From: Zobellia uliginosa
GTDB taxonomy: Bacteria; Bacteroidota; Bacteroidia; Flavobacteriales; Flavobacteriaceae
DNA length: 64,000 nucleotides
Direction of reading: 5' to 3'
NCBI RefSeq assembly: GCF_018860745.1
Contig: NZ_JAHKPY010000012.1
Location: 756,096 to 820,095, forward strand
Position 1 is the stretch's first letter; each line of letters begins with the position of its first letter. Below, in pieces: positions 8,470-16,340 of the stretch. Below the pieces are notes generated by a model. It was not told where the DNA came from. It worked only from the letters and a program-made list of their open reading frames with translations, and did no database searches. Made by a program: the position numbers and the translations under genes.

Positions 8470-9087
8470 TTGCGTAAAGAAATTGATATAAAAACATGGT
8501 ACAGAAAAGACCATTTTGAGTTTTTTTCAAAATTTGACGAACCATTTTATGGCATAACCGCTAAAGTAGATTGTACAGAAACCTATCATACGGCAAAAGA
8601 AAAAGGTCATTCTTTCTTTTTGTCTTATTTACACAAATCTCTGGTTGCAGTAAACCGCACGGTTCAATTCAGATACCGGATTGTTGACGGTAAGTTATAT
8701 GAATACGATACTGTTAATGCCTCACCCACCATAAACAGGGAAAACGGCACTTTTGGTTTTTCGCATTTAAAATATCGAGAAGATTTTGAGGAGTTTCTTG
8801 CCTTGGCCTTACCTGCTATTGAGAAAGTAAGGAATTCTAACCGACTCATGCCTGACGAATCCGGAGAGAATGTAATACATTGTTCCGCTATCCCATGGGT
8901 AGATTTTACATCTATCTCCCATGCCAGACATTATACTAGGCCGGATAGTTGCCCCAAAATTGCTTTTGGAAAAATGACTTCTGAAGGTGATAGATTGTTT
9001 ATGCCGGTTTCAGTTCATGTGAATCATGCGCTAGTAGACGGTTATCATATTGGCCAGTTTATGGAAGAATTTCAGAAATTATTATAA
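8470..9087 (+). CDS. CatA-like (chloramphenicol acetyltransferase family) acyltransferase
   Basis: The 205-residue length and the C-terminal V-N-H-A-L-V-D-G-Y-H motif match type A chloramphenicol acetyltransferases. His186 is the catalytic base and Asp190 the structural partner. The F-G-K and H-V-N strands before it also fit, and the protein should form the usual trimer using acetyl-CoA. Many Bacteroidota chromosomal CatA-like proteins have no proven resistance role, so the acceptor could be another hydroxyl compound. The start is TTG: no in-frame ATG exists before residue 126, and an in-frame stop (8455-8457) lies 12 nt upstream of the TTG. Confidence 0.82.
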   Translation: MRKEIDIKTWYRKDHFEFFSKFDEPFYGITAKVDCTETYHTAKEKGHSFFLSYLHKSLVAVNRTVQFRYRIVDGKLYEYDTVNASPTINRENGTFGFSHLKYREDFEEFLALALPAIEKVRNSNRLMPDESGENVIHCSAIPWVDFTSISHARHYTRPDSCPKIAFGKMTSEGDRLFMPVSVHVNHALVDGYHIGQFMEEFQKLL

Positions 9088-9207
9088 GAATATAAATAAG
9101 GCTCGGGTTTAATTGTTTACGGATTGCATTATTCTTTCATCTTTTTAGCGCCATGAATCTGTTCTTTTTTCTCTTTCTTGAGACCATTAATTTTTAAATA
9201 AAAAAAG

Positions 9208-9420
9208 ATGATAAGAGAAGGAACAGAAGTAAAATGGAAATGGGGCTCAGGCAGTGCCAAAGGAAAAGTTGAAAATACCTATGAAAAATCCGTGACACGG
9301 AAGATTGAGGGAAATGAAGTGACAAGAAACGGCTCAAAAGACGACAAAGCCCTATATATAAAACAAGAGGACGGAAGCAAAGTATTAAAACTTGAAAGCG
9401 AAGTAGAGCGTGCAGATTAA
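9208..9420 (+). CDS. Small Tudor-like (DUF2945/HVA1) protein
   Basis: A 70-residue, highly charged protein with V-K-W-K-W-G-S-G-S-A-K-G-K-V at its start, the sheet signature of the HVA1/DUF2945 Tudor-like family; Y-I-K-Q-E-D-G-S-K-V-L-K and a final glutamate-rich S-E-V-E follow. These proteins are found in bacteria and fungi and have no firm biochemical role. It lies between the CatA-like gene and the pentapeptide gene on the same strand, with gaps of 120 and 88 nt. It is likely cytosolic. Confidence 0.75.
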   Translation: MIREGTEVKWKWGSGSAKGKVENTYEKSVTRKIEGNEVTRNGSKDDKALYIKQEDGSKVLKLESEVERAD

Positions 9421-9429
9421 TTTTACAAT

Positions 9430-9506
9430 GCGAATAAACAGTTAAGGTTAGAATATAAAAATACGTTCTAGAAATTGCATCAAACTGCAAAATTCTGTTT
9501 ATTCGC
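9430..9506. promoter_or_regulatory. Long-range inverted repeat in the pentapeptide-gene leader
   Basis: GCGAATAAACAG at 9430-9441 and CTGTTTATTCGC at 9495-9506 are perfect 12-bp complements 53 nt apart. The right arm ends 2 nt before the ATG at 9509. Between them lie TTCTAGAA and a TTGCA/TGCAA hairpin. If transcribed, the leader could fold into a branched structure that pairs the start region. It could instead be a DNA operator or a terminator of the gene ending at 9420. Confidence 0.5.
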
Positions 9507-9508
9507 TT

Positions 9509-10084
9509 ATGGATAAGCCTTTTATAACGGACCAAAAATACCTCTCACAAGATTTTACCAGTAGTAAATTAGCCAAGGGGGAATATGAAAATTGCATTTT
9601 TGAAGGCTGTAATTTTTCTGATAGCTATTTGGACAACCAGAATTTTATGGAATGTGAGTTTATAGATTGCAATCTTAGCAACGCAAATATCAGGCACACA
9701 ACCTTTAAAGAAGTCACATTTTCCCACTGCAAAATGATGGGTCTTAAGTTTGAAGACTGTAATACCTTTTTAATTGATTTCAGTTTCATAAATTGTAACT
9801 TGGATTACTCTTCCTTCTATGGTCTAACACTTCCAAAACAACAGTTCGTTTCCTGTAAAATGATAGAAACCGATTTTACAGAAGCAAATCTCAAAAACGC
9901 CACTTTTGATGATTGTGATCTACAAGGTGCTATTTTCAGCCGGACTAACCTGGAAACGGCCAATTTTAAGACCGCTTTTAATTTTATTATAGACCCAGAA
10001 AAGAATACTCTTAAAAAAGCGAAGTTTACAAAAGAAGGTATTATTGGACTTCTAAAGAAATACGACCTAACTATAGGACCATAA
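9509..10084 (+). CDS. Qnr-like pentapeptide repeat protein
   Basis: The 191 residues consist mainly of pentapeptide repeats of the form A/C-[DN]-[LF]-x-x (for example C-N-F-S-D, C-E-F-I-D, C-N-L-S-N, A-N-L-K-N). They form a right-handed beta helix with a break near 110-120 (Y-G-L-T-L-P-K-Q-Q), then a short helical C-terminus. Length, the break and the single-domain layout match Qnr/McbG-type gyrase-protecting mimics of DNA. Chromosomal relatives in aquatic bacteria are the likely reservoir of Qnr genes. Whether this one protects gyrase cannot be read from sequence. The start is preceded by a long inverted repeat. Confidence 0.85.
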   Translation: MDKPFITDQKYLSQDFTSSKLAKGEYENCIFEGCNFSDSYLDNQNFMECEFIDCNLSNANIRHTTFKEVTFSHCKMMGLKFEDCNTFLIDFSFINCNLDYSSFYGLTLPKQQFVSCKMIETDFTEANLKNATFDDCDLQGAIFSRTNLETANFKTAFNFIIDPEKNTLKKAKFTKEGIIGLLKKYDLTIGP

Positions 10085-10122
10085 ACGAAATAATACGTTT
10101 ACAAACGGATAAATCAGTATCT

Positions 10123-10142
10123 TACTGGGCACTAACCCAGTA
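10123..10142 (+). promoter_or_regulatory. Hairpin abutting the start codon of the DUF6265-like gene
   Basis: TACTGGG-CACTAA-CCCAGTA has perfect 7-bp arms and ends 2 nt before the ATG at 10145, so it occupies the ribosome-binding region. A second small hairpin (CGTTT-AC-AAACG, 10096-10107) lies upstream. It could be a translational control element or a terminator-like remnant of the pentapeptide gene; there is no U-tract. Confidence 0.45.
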
Positions 10143-10144
10143 TT

Positions 10145-10633
10145 ATGAAATCTCTTTTATACGTATCCCTACTCTTCTCATTAAGTATTAATGCTCAAAA
10201 CACCGCTGCTTTTTCTGAGGGTTCCAGCTCTCCTGAGGGAAATTTATCTGATATTTCTTGGATGGAAGGCAACTGGTCCGGCGAAGCTTTTGGTGGAATT
10301 ACAGAAGAAACTTGGGGACCTCCACAAGGGGGGTCTATGATGTTCTCTTTTAAATTGATATCTGAAGGAAAAGTGTCTTTTTATGAACTAGGTCATATTC
10401 GTGAAGTTGACGAAACCTTGGTATATGAACTCAAACATTTTCATGCCGATTTAAAAGGATGGGAAGAAAAAGACGAGGTTCAACAATTTAGATTAGTAAA
10501 AGTAGATGGAGACCGTGTTTATTTTGATGGGTTCACTTTTGAAAAAATAAGCGATGATGAAATTAATATCTATGCCGAAATGGAGAATGAGGATGGTTCC
10601 TCGGAAGAGGTAATCTTCAACTTTAAAAAATAA
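10145..10633 (+). CDS. Exported DUF6265-like protein
   Basis: The 162-residue protein has a signal peptide cleaved near S-I-N-A-Q (residue 18). The mature part starts with I-S-W-M-E-G-N-W-S-G, then E-E-T-W-G-P-P-Q-G-G-S-M-M-F-S-F and F-Y-E-L-G-H-I. This is the lipocalin-like beta-barrel pattern of the DUF6265 family, which is common in Flavobacteriia. No enzymatic residues are recognised and no function is known. It probably lies in the periplasm or outer membrane. The zinc-ribbon gene follows 4 nt after its stop, so the two are co-transcribed. Confidence 0.7.
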   Translation: MKSLLYVSLLFSLSINAQNTAAFSEGSSSPEGNLSDISWMEGNWSGEAFGGITEETWGPPQGGSMMFSFKLISEGKVSFYELGHIREVDETLVYELKHFHADLKGWEEKDEVQQFRLVKVDGDRVYFDGFTFEKISDDEINIYAEMENEDGSSEEVIFNFKK

Positions 10634-10637
10634 GAAT

Positions 10638-10991
10638 TTGAAGAAAAAGTGTCTAGATTGCGGTACGGAAATAAAGGGTAGGGCAGACAAAAAATTCTGT
10701 TCTGACTATTGTAGGAACGCATATCATAACAATGCGAACAAAGACAGTAACAACCTTATCCGTAACACCAATAATAGACTTAGAAAGAATTATAGAATTT
10801 TAGATGGGTATACGCTAAAAGATGGCAAAACCACAACTACCAAGGCCAAACTGCAAAACAAAGGTTTTTATTTTGATTTTATAACCAGTCTATATACTAC
10901 CAAAAAAGGTGCTGTCTACTTTTTTGTTTACGACCTTGGCTACTTACCCTTGGATAATGACGTTTATATGATCGTAAAACGCGAACAATAA
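10638..10991 (+). CDS. Small zinc-ribbon protein
   Basis: The 117-residue protein starts with C-L-D-C-G-T-E-I-K-G-R-A-D-K-K-F-C-S-D-Y-C, a four-cysteine ribbon with C-x2-C and C-x3-C pairs (residues 5-25). Asn-rich and basic sequence follows, then a beta-rich tail. Such ribbons occur in small nucleic-acid- or protein-binding factors; the target is unknown. The start is TTG at 10638, 4 nt after the upstream stop. No ATG lies near the cysteines, so translational coupling to the upstream gene is likely. Confidence 0.75.
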   Translation: MKKKCLDCGTEIKGRADKKFCSDYCRNAYHNNANKDSNNLIRNTNNRLRKNYRILDGYTLKDGKTTTTKAKLQNKGFYFDFITSLYTTKKGAVYFFVYDLGYLPLDNDVYMIVKREQ

Positions 10992-11008
10992 ATAAAGTCC
11001 ACAAAAAA

Positions 11009-11034
11009 ATGCTTCCCCTGTAGAAGGAAAGCAT
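11009..11034. terminator. Terminator between convergent zinc-ribbon and CBS genes
   Basis: Arms at 11009-11018 and 11025-11034 pair with one mismatch around a short loop, with A-runs to the left that read as T-runs on the minus strand. It lies between two converging genes. Confidence 0.6.
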
Positions 11035-11076
11035 CTTAAATACTTTTTAAGTAATGCATTTGGGGTTAACGTGACA

Positions 11077-11544
11077 TTACCAGCTATGACCTGTTAATTT
11101 TAGTGCGGCAATAACAATATCTTTCCGGCTTATCTGGCCAACTAAAATACCGTCTCTCATAACAGGAAGCCTTCTTCTGTTATGCTTATCAAAAATTCCT
11201 GCTGCATCAAAAATTGAGATATCATGGGGTATGGTCTCAACCTCTTTGGTCATAAACTTCTCTACACTTTTATCAAGTATAGGCTGATTAAAATAGCGGC
11301 TTTCGGAAATCTGCTTCATACAATCGGCCTCAGAGATAATACCTACCAAGAAACCATTGTCATCCATGACGGGGCCACCCGAGATATTATACTTCGTGAA
11401 CTGCTCCATAACTTCCAGAATGGATTGCTCTGGTGTAAAAGTCACCAATTTCTTTGTCATGTAGTCAGATACCAATATGGGCGCGTCATATTCTTTCTTT
11501 ACGTCTGCTTTTGCCCGTGGGCCTTGAAAACTCTTTATTCCCAT
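11077..11544 (-). CDS. Tandem CBS-domain protein
   Basis: A 155-residue protein with two CBS motifs: V-S-D-Y-M-T-K-K-L-V-T-F (about 26-80, with I-S-G-G-P-V-M-D-D-N-G) and V-E-K-F-M-T-K-E-V-E-T-I (about 95-150, with R-R-L-P-V-M-R-D-G). Paired CBS domains form a Bateman module that binds adenosyl nucleotides and usually regulates another protein. Here it stands alone with no catalytic domain. It is soluble, with no signal peptide. Its target and ligand are unknown. Confidence 0.88.
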   Translation of the reverse strand: MGIKSFQGPRAKADVKKEYDAPILVSDYMTKKLVTFTPEQSILEVMEQFTKYNISGGPVMDDNGFLVGIISEADCMKQISESRYFNQPILDKSVEKFMTKEVETIPHDISIFDAAGIFDKHNRRRLPVMRDGILVGQISRKDIVIAALKLTGHSW

Positions 11545-11749
11545 ATAATTTCGTTTTTAGTGCCTAGCGGCGGGTTAGGTTAATTACTAAAGATAGTAAA
11601 TTATTTAATGGATAATTCATTTATTCGACGTATAACTATAGAAATTCTTACTATTTTCATGAAAAATGTATAGATATTCTTTTAATACCTTCCTCAACAA
11701 AACCGGTTTTCAATTAGAATACTACGTTTTAATTTGAGAACTTTATGCA

Positions 11750-14035
11750 ATGAAAAGATTTCCCTCAACCATTTCCTTTCTACTCCTATTGGCCGCCATT
11801 TACTGGGGTTTTCATACTTCTATGCCAATTTATGAGGAAGATGTCTCAGCTCCCCAGACAACTTTCTCTACCGATCGTGCTCTAAAGCATGTTAAAGAAA
11901 TTTCAAAAGAACCCCACGCTATAGGTTTCCCGGCACATAAAAAGGTTCAGCACTATATTGTTTCTGAATTAGAAAAGATGGGCCTGCAGACCTCATTACA
12001 AACAGGTTATTCCGTTGGAGACTGGGGAAACATGAGCAAGCCCGAAAATATCATAGCTAAAATAGAAGGCAGTGGTACGGGTAAGGCCCTTCTTCTATTA
12101 TCTCATTATGATAGCCACCCCCATTCTTCATTGGGCGCGAGTGATGCCGGTAGTGGAGTGGCAACGGTTTTAGAAAGCGTAAGGGCTTTTTTGGGCAAAG
12201 AAAACAAGCCTAAAAACGACATCATCGTATTATTTACCGATGGAGAAGAATTAGGCCTTAACGGAGCCGACCTTTTTGTAAGCCAACATGAATGGGCAAA
12301 AGAAGTAGGCCTAATCCTAAATTTTGAAGCTCGTGGTAGCGGAGGACCAAGTTACACCTTTGTGGAAACCAACCGCGGAAACCAACAGCTCATAAGTGAA
12401 TTTATAAAGGCCAATCCCAAGTATCCCATGGCCAACTCCCTGTACTATAGCATTTACAAAATGCTCCCCAATGATACGGACCTGACTGTTTTTAGGGAAG
12501 GAAGGGATATTCAAGGTTTTAACTTTGCATTTATTGATGACCATTTTGACTACCATACCGCTCAAGATACCTATGAACGCCTAGATAAAAAAACATTAGC
12601 GCACCAAGGCAGTTATTTAACTCCATTACTGGCGCATTTTAGTAAAGCTAATTTAAATGAACTGGTAAGCCCCAATGATTACGTATATTTTAATATGCCC
12701 GTATTTGGCGTTATCTCCTATCCGTTTGATTGGATTTGGCCAATGTTGGCGCTTGCGTCTATGTTGTTCGTTTGCATTCTAGCTTACGGATACAAAAAGA
12801 AAGCATTGACCACTAATGGGATTTTTATAGGTTTTGTGCCTTTGTTTCTATCCTTGATTATCAATGGTCTGCTCGGTTATTTTGGTTGGCCGGTATTAAA
12901 ATGGCTTTACCCCGCATATAATGATATGCTACATGGTTTTACTTACAATGGTTACACCTATATCTTTGCATTCGTATGTCTTTCTATTGCTGTCTGTTTT
13001 GGTGTATATCACAAATTTAGAAAACAAGCAACTACAAATTTGGTTGTAGCTCCTTTGTTTTTATGGATAGTACTTTGTGCTATAATAGCCCAATATCTAC
13101 CAGGCGCAAGTTTCTTTATTGTTCCCATATTCGCCCTTCTTGCATCTTGGTACGTTATCCTTAATCAAAAAGTGCCCCGCGTACTCCTAATGGTCTTTTT
13201 AGGTTTACCTGCTATATGGTTATATGCACCGCTCGTTAAAGGGTTTCCTGTAGGGTTAGGCCTCAAAATGTTGTTAGGCTGTACTCTTTTGGTGACGCTT
13301 ACTTTTATATTATTGCTTCCTATTTTTGGAATGTACAAGCGTAAAAAGAAATGGTTCTATTATGGAATACTTGCTTTAATTGTTTCTATGATATATGCCC
13401 ACATTCATTCCGGCTTTGATGCTGAAAACGGTAAACCAAGTAGTCTGGTCTACCTTCTTGATACAGATACCAACACTGCACAATGGGCTAGTTATGATCA
13501 AGTACCCATAGAATGGAACCAAGCGTTTTTAGGCAAAGAAAATGATGTTGACGGGCGATTAAATAAGAATGTAATTGGCAGCAAGTATAACACCCCTTTT
13601 ACTCATTCTAAAACTGCTCCCATAAAGATCATAGACGGTCCAAAAATTGAAACTGTTAGGGATACTCTTATCGGTAGCAATAGAATAATAGAACTTTGCA
13701 TTACCCCACAGCGTAACGTAAACCGTCTTGATGTTTTCACAGAAAGTATGGCAATAGAAAAGTTAAAAATAAATCGGTTGGAGCTTTCTCCGTTTTATCT
13801 AGAAGAGCGAAAAACAAACAAGTTATTTACGCACTATATAACGGATGATGCCTATACCGAACTTGAAATTACCATTCCACTGGATAGTATTGTTGAACTC
13901 ACTTTTTGCGAAGCTTCCAATGATTTGCTAGAGCATCCTCTATTTGAGGTTCCAGAAAGACCAGAAACCAGCATTCCCATGCCGTTTGTACTCAATGACG
14001 CCATCATAACCACTAAAACAATCAAATTTGAATAA
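11750..14035 (+). CDS. M28-family membrane metallopeptidase
   Basis: The 761-residue protein has an N-terminal membrane anchor (about 6-22), an M28 zinc peptidase domain (about 40-300), six or more membrane helices (about 310-560) and a soluble C-terminal domain. The metal-site residues are visible: His119 and Asp121 in S-H-Y-D, Asp132 in A-S-D-A-G-S-G, the Glu166-Glu167 pair in D-G-E-E-L-G, Glu193 in N-F-E-A-R-G, and His269 in D-Y-H-T-A-Q-D. This layout matches Fxna/ERMP1-like M28 proteins, and the catalytic domain should face the periplasm. Such enzymes remove N-terminal residues from peptides. The next gene starts 8 nt before this one ends. Confidence 0.9.
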   Translation: MKRFPSTISFLLLLAAIYWGFHTSMPIYEEDVSAPQTTFSTDRALKHVKEISKEPHAIGFPAHKKVQHYIVSELEKMGLQTSLQTGYSVGDWGNMSKPENIIAKIEGSGTGKALLLLSHYDSHPHSSLGASDAGSGVATVLESVRAFLGKENKPKNDIIVLFTDGEELGLNGADLFVSQHEWAKEVGLILNFEARGSGGPSYTFVETNRGNQQLISEFIKANPKYPMANSLYYSIYKMLPNDTDLTVFREGRDIQGFNFAFIDDHFDYHTAQDTYERLDKKTLAHQGSYLTPLLAHFSKANLNELVSPNDYVYFNMPVFGVISYPFDWIWPMLALASMLFVCILAYGYKKKALTTNGIFIGFVPLFLSLIINGLLGYFGWPVLKWLYPAYNDMLHGFTYNGYTYIFAFVCLSIAVCFGVYHKFRKQATTNLVVAPLFLWIVLCAIIAQYLPGASFFIVPIFALLASWYVILNQKVPRVLLMVFLGLPAIWLYAPLVKGFPVGLGLKMLLGCTLLVTLTFILLLPIFGMYKRKKKWFYYGILALIVSMIYAHIHSGFDAENGKPSSLVYLLDTDTNTAQWASYDQVPIEWNQAFLGKENDVDGRLNKNVIGSKYNTPFTHSKTAPIKIIDGPKIETVRDTLIGSNRIIELCITPQRNVNRLDVFTESMAIEKLKINRLELSPFYLEERKTNKLFTHYITDDAYTELEITIPLDSIVELTFCEASNDLLEHPLFEVPERPETSIPMPFVLNDAIITTKTIKFE

Positions 14036-14831
14036 AGATATAGCCATTATGGGCTGCGGTTGGCTAGGCCTTCCATTAGCTAAAAAATTCATTAACGAAG
14101 GATATGAGGTAAATGGCACAACCACATCAGAAGAGAAACTTCCACTATTATCAAAAGAAGGTATTCAACCCTTTCTTATAACACTTTCAGAAACTAAAAT
14201 CACAGGAGACATAAGTTCATTTTTGAGCAAAGTACATGTTTTGATTATTAACGTACCCCCAAAACTACGTGGTAACCATAAAGAAAATTACGTTCGGAAA
14301 ATGGAATTGGTATTGGAGGCTATGAAACCCTCAAACATAAAACATGTGGTGTTCGTAAGCAGTACTTCCGTATATGGTGATATTGATGGAGAGGTAACAG
14401 AAGAAACTACCCCCAAGCCCTCTACTGAATCCGGCAAGCAACTTTTAGCATGCGAACAACTATTTCTAAAGCAGCCTGAAATTGAAACCACGATCATAAG
14501 ATTTGGCGGATTGATAGGTATAAATAGAAATCCGGTAACAATGCTATCAAAACGAAAAAACCTTAAAAACGGAAATGCGCCCATAAACCTAATCCATCTA
14601 AACGACTGTATTGGAATTATCTATAAATCTGTTGAGGAGAACTGGGGAACAGAATTAATAAACGGGGTTTACCCGTATCATCCCAGTAAAAAAGACTACT
14701 ATACTTTACAGGCTATCAAAAACAACATAGAAGCACCTGAATATACTGAGGATATCCCAAAAAAAGGCAAGCTTATCCATTCCTACACCCTTACAAACGT
14801 TAAAGGTTTTAAATTCACTACAACGTTGTAG
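14028..14831 (+). CDS. NAD(P)-binding epimerase-like protein (YeeZ-type)
   Basis: A 267-residue Rossmann protein with I-M-G-C-G-W-L-G-L-P-L-A at its start, V-F-V-S-S-T-S-V-Y-G in the fourth strand region, and E-T-T-P-K-P before the active-site area. It resembles YeeZ-type atypical extended SDR proteins, which lack the usual Y-x3-K pair. The substrate is unknown. The start is TTG at 14028, overlapping the peptidase gene by 8 nt. The first ATG (14049) would cut away the first beta strand, so TTG is preferred. Co-transcription with the M28 peptidase is likely. Confidence 0.75.
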   Translation: MNKDIAIMGCGWLGLPLAKKFINEGYEVNGTTTSEEKLPLLSKEGIQPFLITLSETKITGDISSFLSKVHVLIINVPPKLRGNHKENYVRKMELVLEAMKPSNIKHVVFVSSTSVYGDIDGEVTEETTPKPSTESGKQLLACEQLFLKQPEIETTIIRFGGLIGINRNPVTMLSKRKNLKNGNAPINLIHLNDCIGIIYKSVEENWGTELINGVYPYHPSKKDYYTLQAIKNNIEAPEYTEDIPKKGKLIHSYTLTNVKGFKFTTTL

Positions 14832-14916
14832 TTATTTTTCACAACAGCTATTTACCATTTCACAACAAACTCATAGGATAGTTGTTAATTGACCGTGCAT
14901 TTCATCGATTAAAAAG

Positions 14917-14924
14917 TAACTTTG
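14917..14924 (+). promoter_or_regulatory. Bacteroidota -7 promoter element
   Basis: TAACTTTG matches the Bacteroidota -7 consensus TAnnTTTG at every fixed position and lies 25 nt before the ATG at 14950. A TTG at 14889-14891 is farther than the usual 19-21 nt, so the -33 element is uncertain. Confidence 0.5.
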
Positions 14925-14949
14925 GTATATAATTTAAAAACTATTTGTC

Positions 14950-15321
14950 ATGGGAAATTCAGGTTTACGAAGCAAGATTCTTGAGGAAATCGAGATTCTT
15001 ATTGCTTCCAGCTGTACCAAGCAAAAAGTTTCCCCAGAAATTATAAAGTTGCATGTAGCGGTATTAAAAAACCACTATAACGCGGCTAATGTGTCTATAG
15101 ATTACCACAGGCGAAGGGTTGAAATGGATATCATAATGGACGACAAGGATTATGATCCTAAAAGATTAAATCTCTCTATTCCAACATTGCACACCAACTT
15201 ATGGTTTAAAAATCTGTACGATTTTTTAGTGTCATGTATTGATCCAGACCCTAAAAGTGTGGCTTTTTATTCCATGCTTTTAAAATCCTATCGAAAAAAC
15301 GAGATTTCACTCGTTGCTTAA
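14950..15321 (+). CDS. Conserved hypothetical protein
   Basis: A 123-residue soluble protein that I cannot assign to a family. It has an N-terminal amphipathic helix (L-E-E-I-E-I-L-I-A-S), a histidine/tyrosine-rich V-S-I-D-Y-H-R-R-R-V-E-M-D strand, and a C-terminal helix with F-Y-S-M-L-L-K-S-Y-R-K. No signal peptide or metal motif is clear. It has its own promoter element and terminator, so it is a single-gene unit. Confidence 0.65.
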   Translation: MGNSGLRSKILEEIEILIASSCTKQKVSPEIIKLHVAVLKNHYNAANVSIDYHRRRVEMDIIMDDKDYDPKRLNLSIPTLHTNLWFKNLYDFLVSCIDPDPKSVAFYSMLLKSYRKNEISLVA

Positions 15322-15343
15322 TTCAAAAAAACCAAACCTACAT

Positions 15344-15372
15344 AAAAAGGCTGCCCCAGGGTGGCCTTTTTT
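15344..15372 (+). terminator. Rho-independent terminator
   Basis: The AAAAAGGC...GCC-TTTTTT hairpin has near-complementary arms at 15344-15356 and 15358-15370 (two mismatches) and a strong T-run. It lies 23 nt after the stop at 15321. Confidence 0.75.
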
Positions 15373-15426
15373 CATTTCTACATATGCATTATGCTTTTAT
15401 TCACAGCTACATACAGATAATATTGC

Positions 15427-15434
15427 TAATTTTG
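15427..15434 (+). promoter_or_regulatory. Bacteroidota -7 promoter element
   Basis: TAATTTTG fits TAnnTTTG exactly and lies 41 nt before the ATG at 15476. The -33 region is not clear. Confidence 0.45.
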
Positions 15435-15475
15435 CAAACCGCTACCAAAACGATAGCATTGTAAAATAGTTACAC

Positions 15476-16183
15476 ATGAAAAAATTTAGTATCATATTAC
15501 TTTTGAGCCTCTGTTTTTCAGCCACCGCACAGACCAAGAGTGATTTGCAAAAACACTATGAAGCCTTTTATCAAGAAATGAGACTTCAAGGAGATGTAAA
15601 TGGCGTAATCAGCGCACTTACCCACTTAAATGTAATTGCGCCATCTAAACAGCGTAAAGATACCTTAGCTTTTGTATATGCAAACAACAATCAGCATATG
15701 CAGGCACTAAATACTATAGGTATTGAAAAGGAAGTTTCGGATTCGGATATGGCGGTTCAGGTAAAAGCAATTTCATTAAAAGCTTTAAACCAACCAAAAC
15801 GTGCCCTAGAACAGTTTGAAGAACTTTTTAAAAGAACGCCAAATCCTTATTTGGCTTATGAGATTGCAGACCTAAAGATCCAAACCGGAGCAAATTCCGA
15901 TGCTGTCTCTAATATTGACTATGGTATTGCAAATGCCAAAGACGATATGAAGTACGCTTTCTATGAAAGGCAACAACCTTACGAGGTTCCTTTAAAAGCT
16001 GCTTTTCTTCATCTAAAGGCCCTAACCATATATGACAATAACAAAGACAATGTAGATGCCGCTATAGCTAAAATAGATGAAGCACTTGCTTTAGACCCTA
16101 ATTTTAATTTGGCAAGTTTAAGCAAGCAAGCGCTACAATCTAGAAAGAACCCTCCTGCTCCTGCAGGCGAAAAGAAACAATAA
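15476..16183 (+). CDS. Exported TPR-containing protein
   Basis: The 235-residue protein has a signal peptide (cleavage near S-A-T-A-Q, residue 19) followed by helical repeats with TPR spacing: A-L-N-Q-P-K-R-A-L-E-Q-F-E-E-L-F-K-R-T-P-N-P and D-A-A-I-A-K-I-D-E-A-L-A-L-D-P-N-F. Such proteins are periplasmic protein-binding scaffolds. The C-terminal tail is proline-rich (N-P-P-A-P-A-G). The partner is unknown and no operon neighbour lies close. Confidence 0.75.
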   Translation: MKKFSIILLLSLCFSATAQTKSDLQKHYEAFYQEMRLQGDVNGVISALTHLNVIAPSKQRKDTLAFVYANNNQHMQALNTIGIEKEVSDSDMAVQVKAISLKALNQPKRALEQFEELFKRTPNPYLAYEIADLKIQTGANSDAVSNIDYGIANAKDDMKYAFYERQQPYEVPLKAAFLHLKALTIYDNNKDNVDAAIAKIDEALALDPNFNLASLSKQALQSRKNPPAPAGEKKQ

Positions 16184-16206
16184 ACATTCTATCTCACCTT
16201 ATAATT

Positions 16207-16248
16207 ATGCCGTGCATAGCTTTAAGTTATGTACGGCATATTCTTTTT
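16207..16248 (+). terminator. Rho-independent terminator
   Basis: Arms 16207-16218 and 16228-16239 pair over 12 bp with one wobble around a 9-nt loop, then a T-rich tail (ATTCTTTTT). It lies 24 nt after the TPR gene. Confidence 0.8.
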
Positions 16249-16340
16249 ATAACCATCTATTTATCTTCACTTAACAATGGCACTGTGTAAATATTGCAAC
16301 TTTAAGGCCACATTAAATAACCTTAAATCCAGCAAACACA

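Noticed and set aside
9153..9197. 14-codon hydrophobic leader-like peptide before the DUF2945 gene
   Set aside because: Phe/Leu-rich but with no attenuator hairpin or regulatory codons; too short to support.
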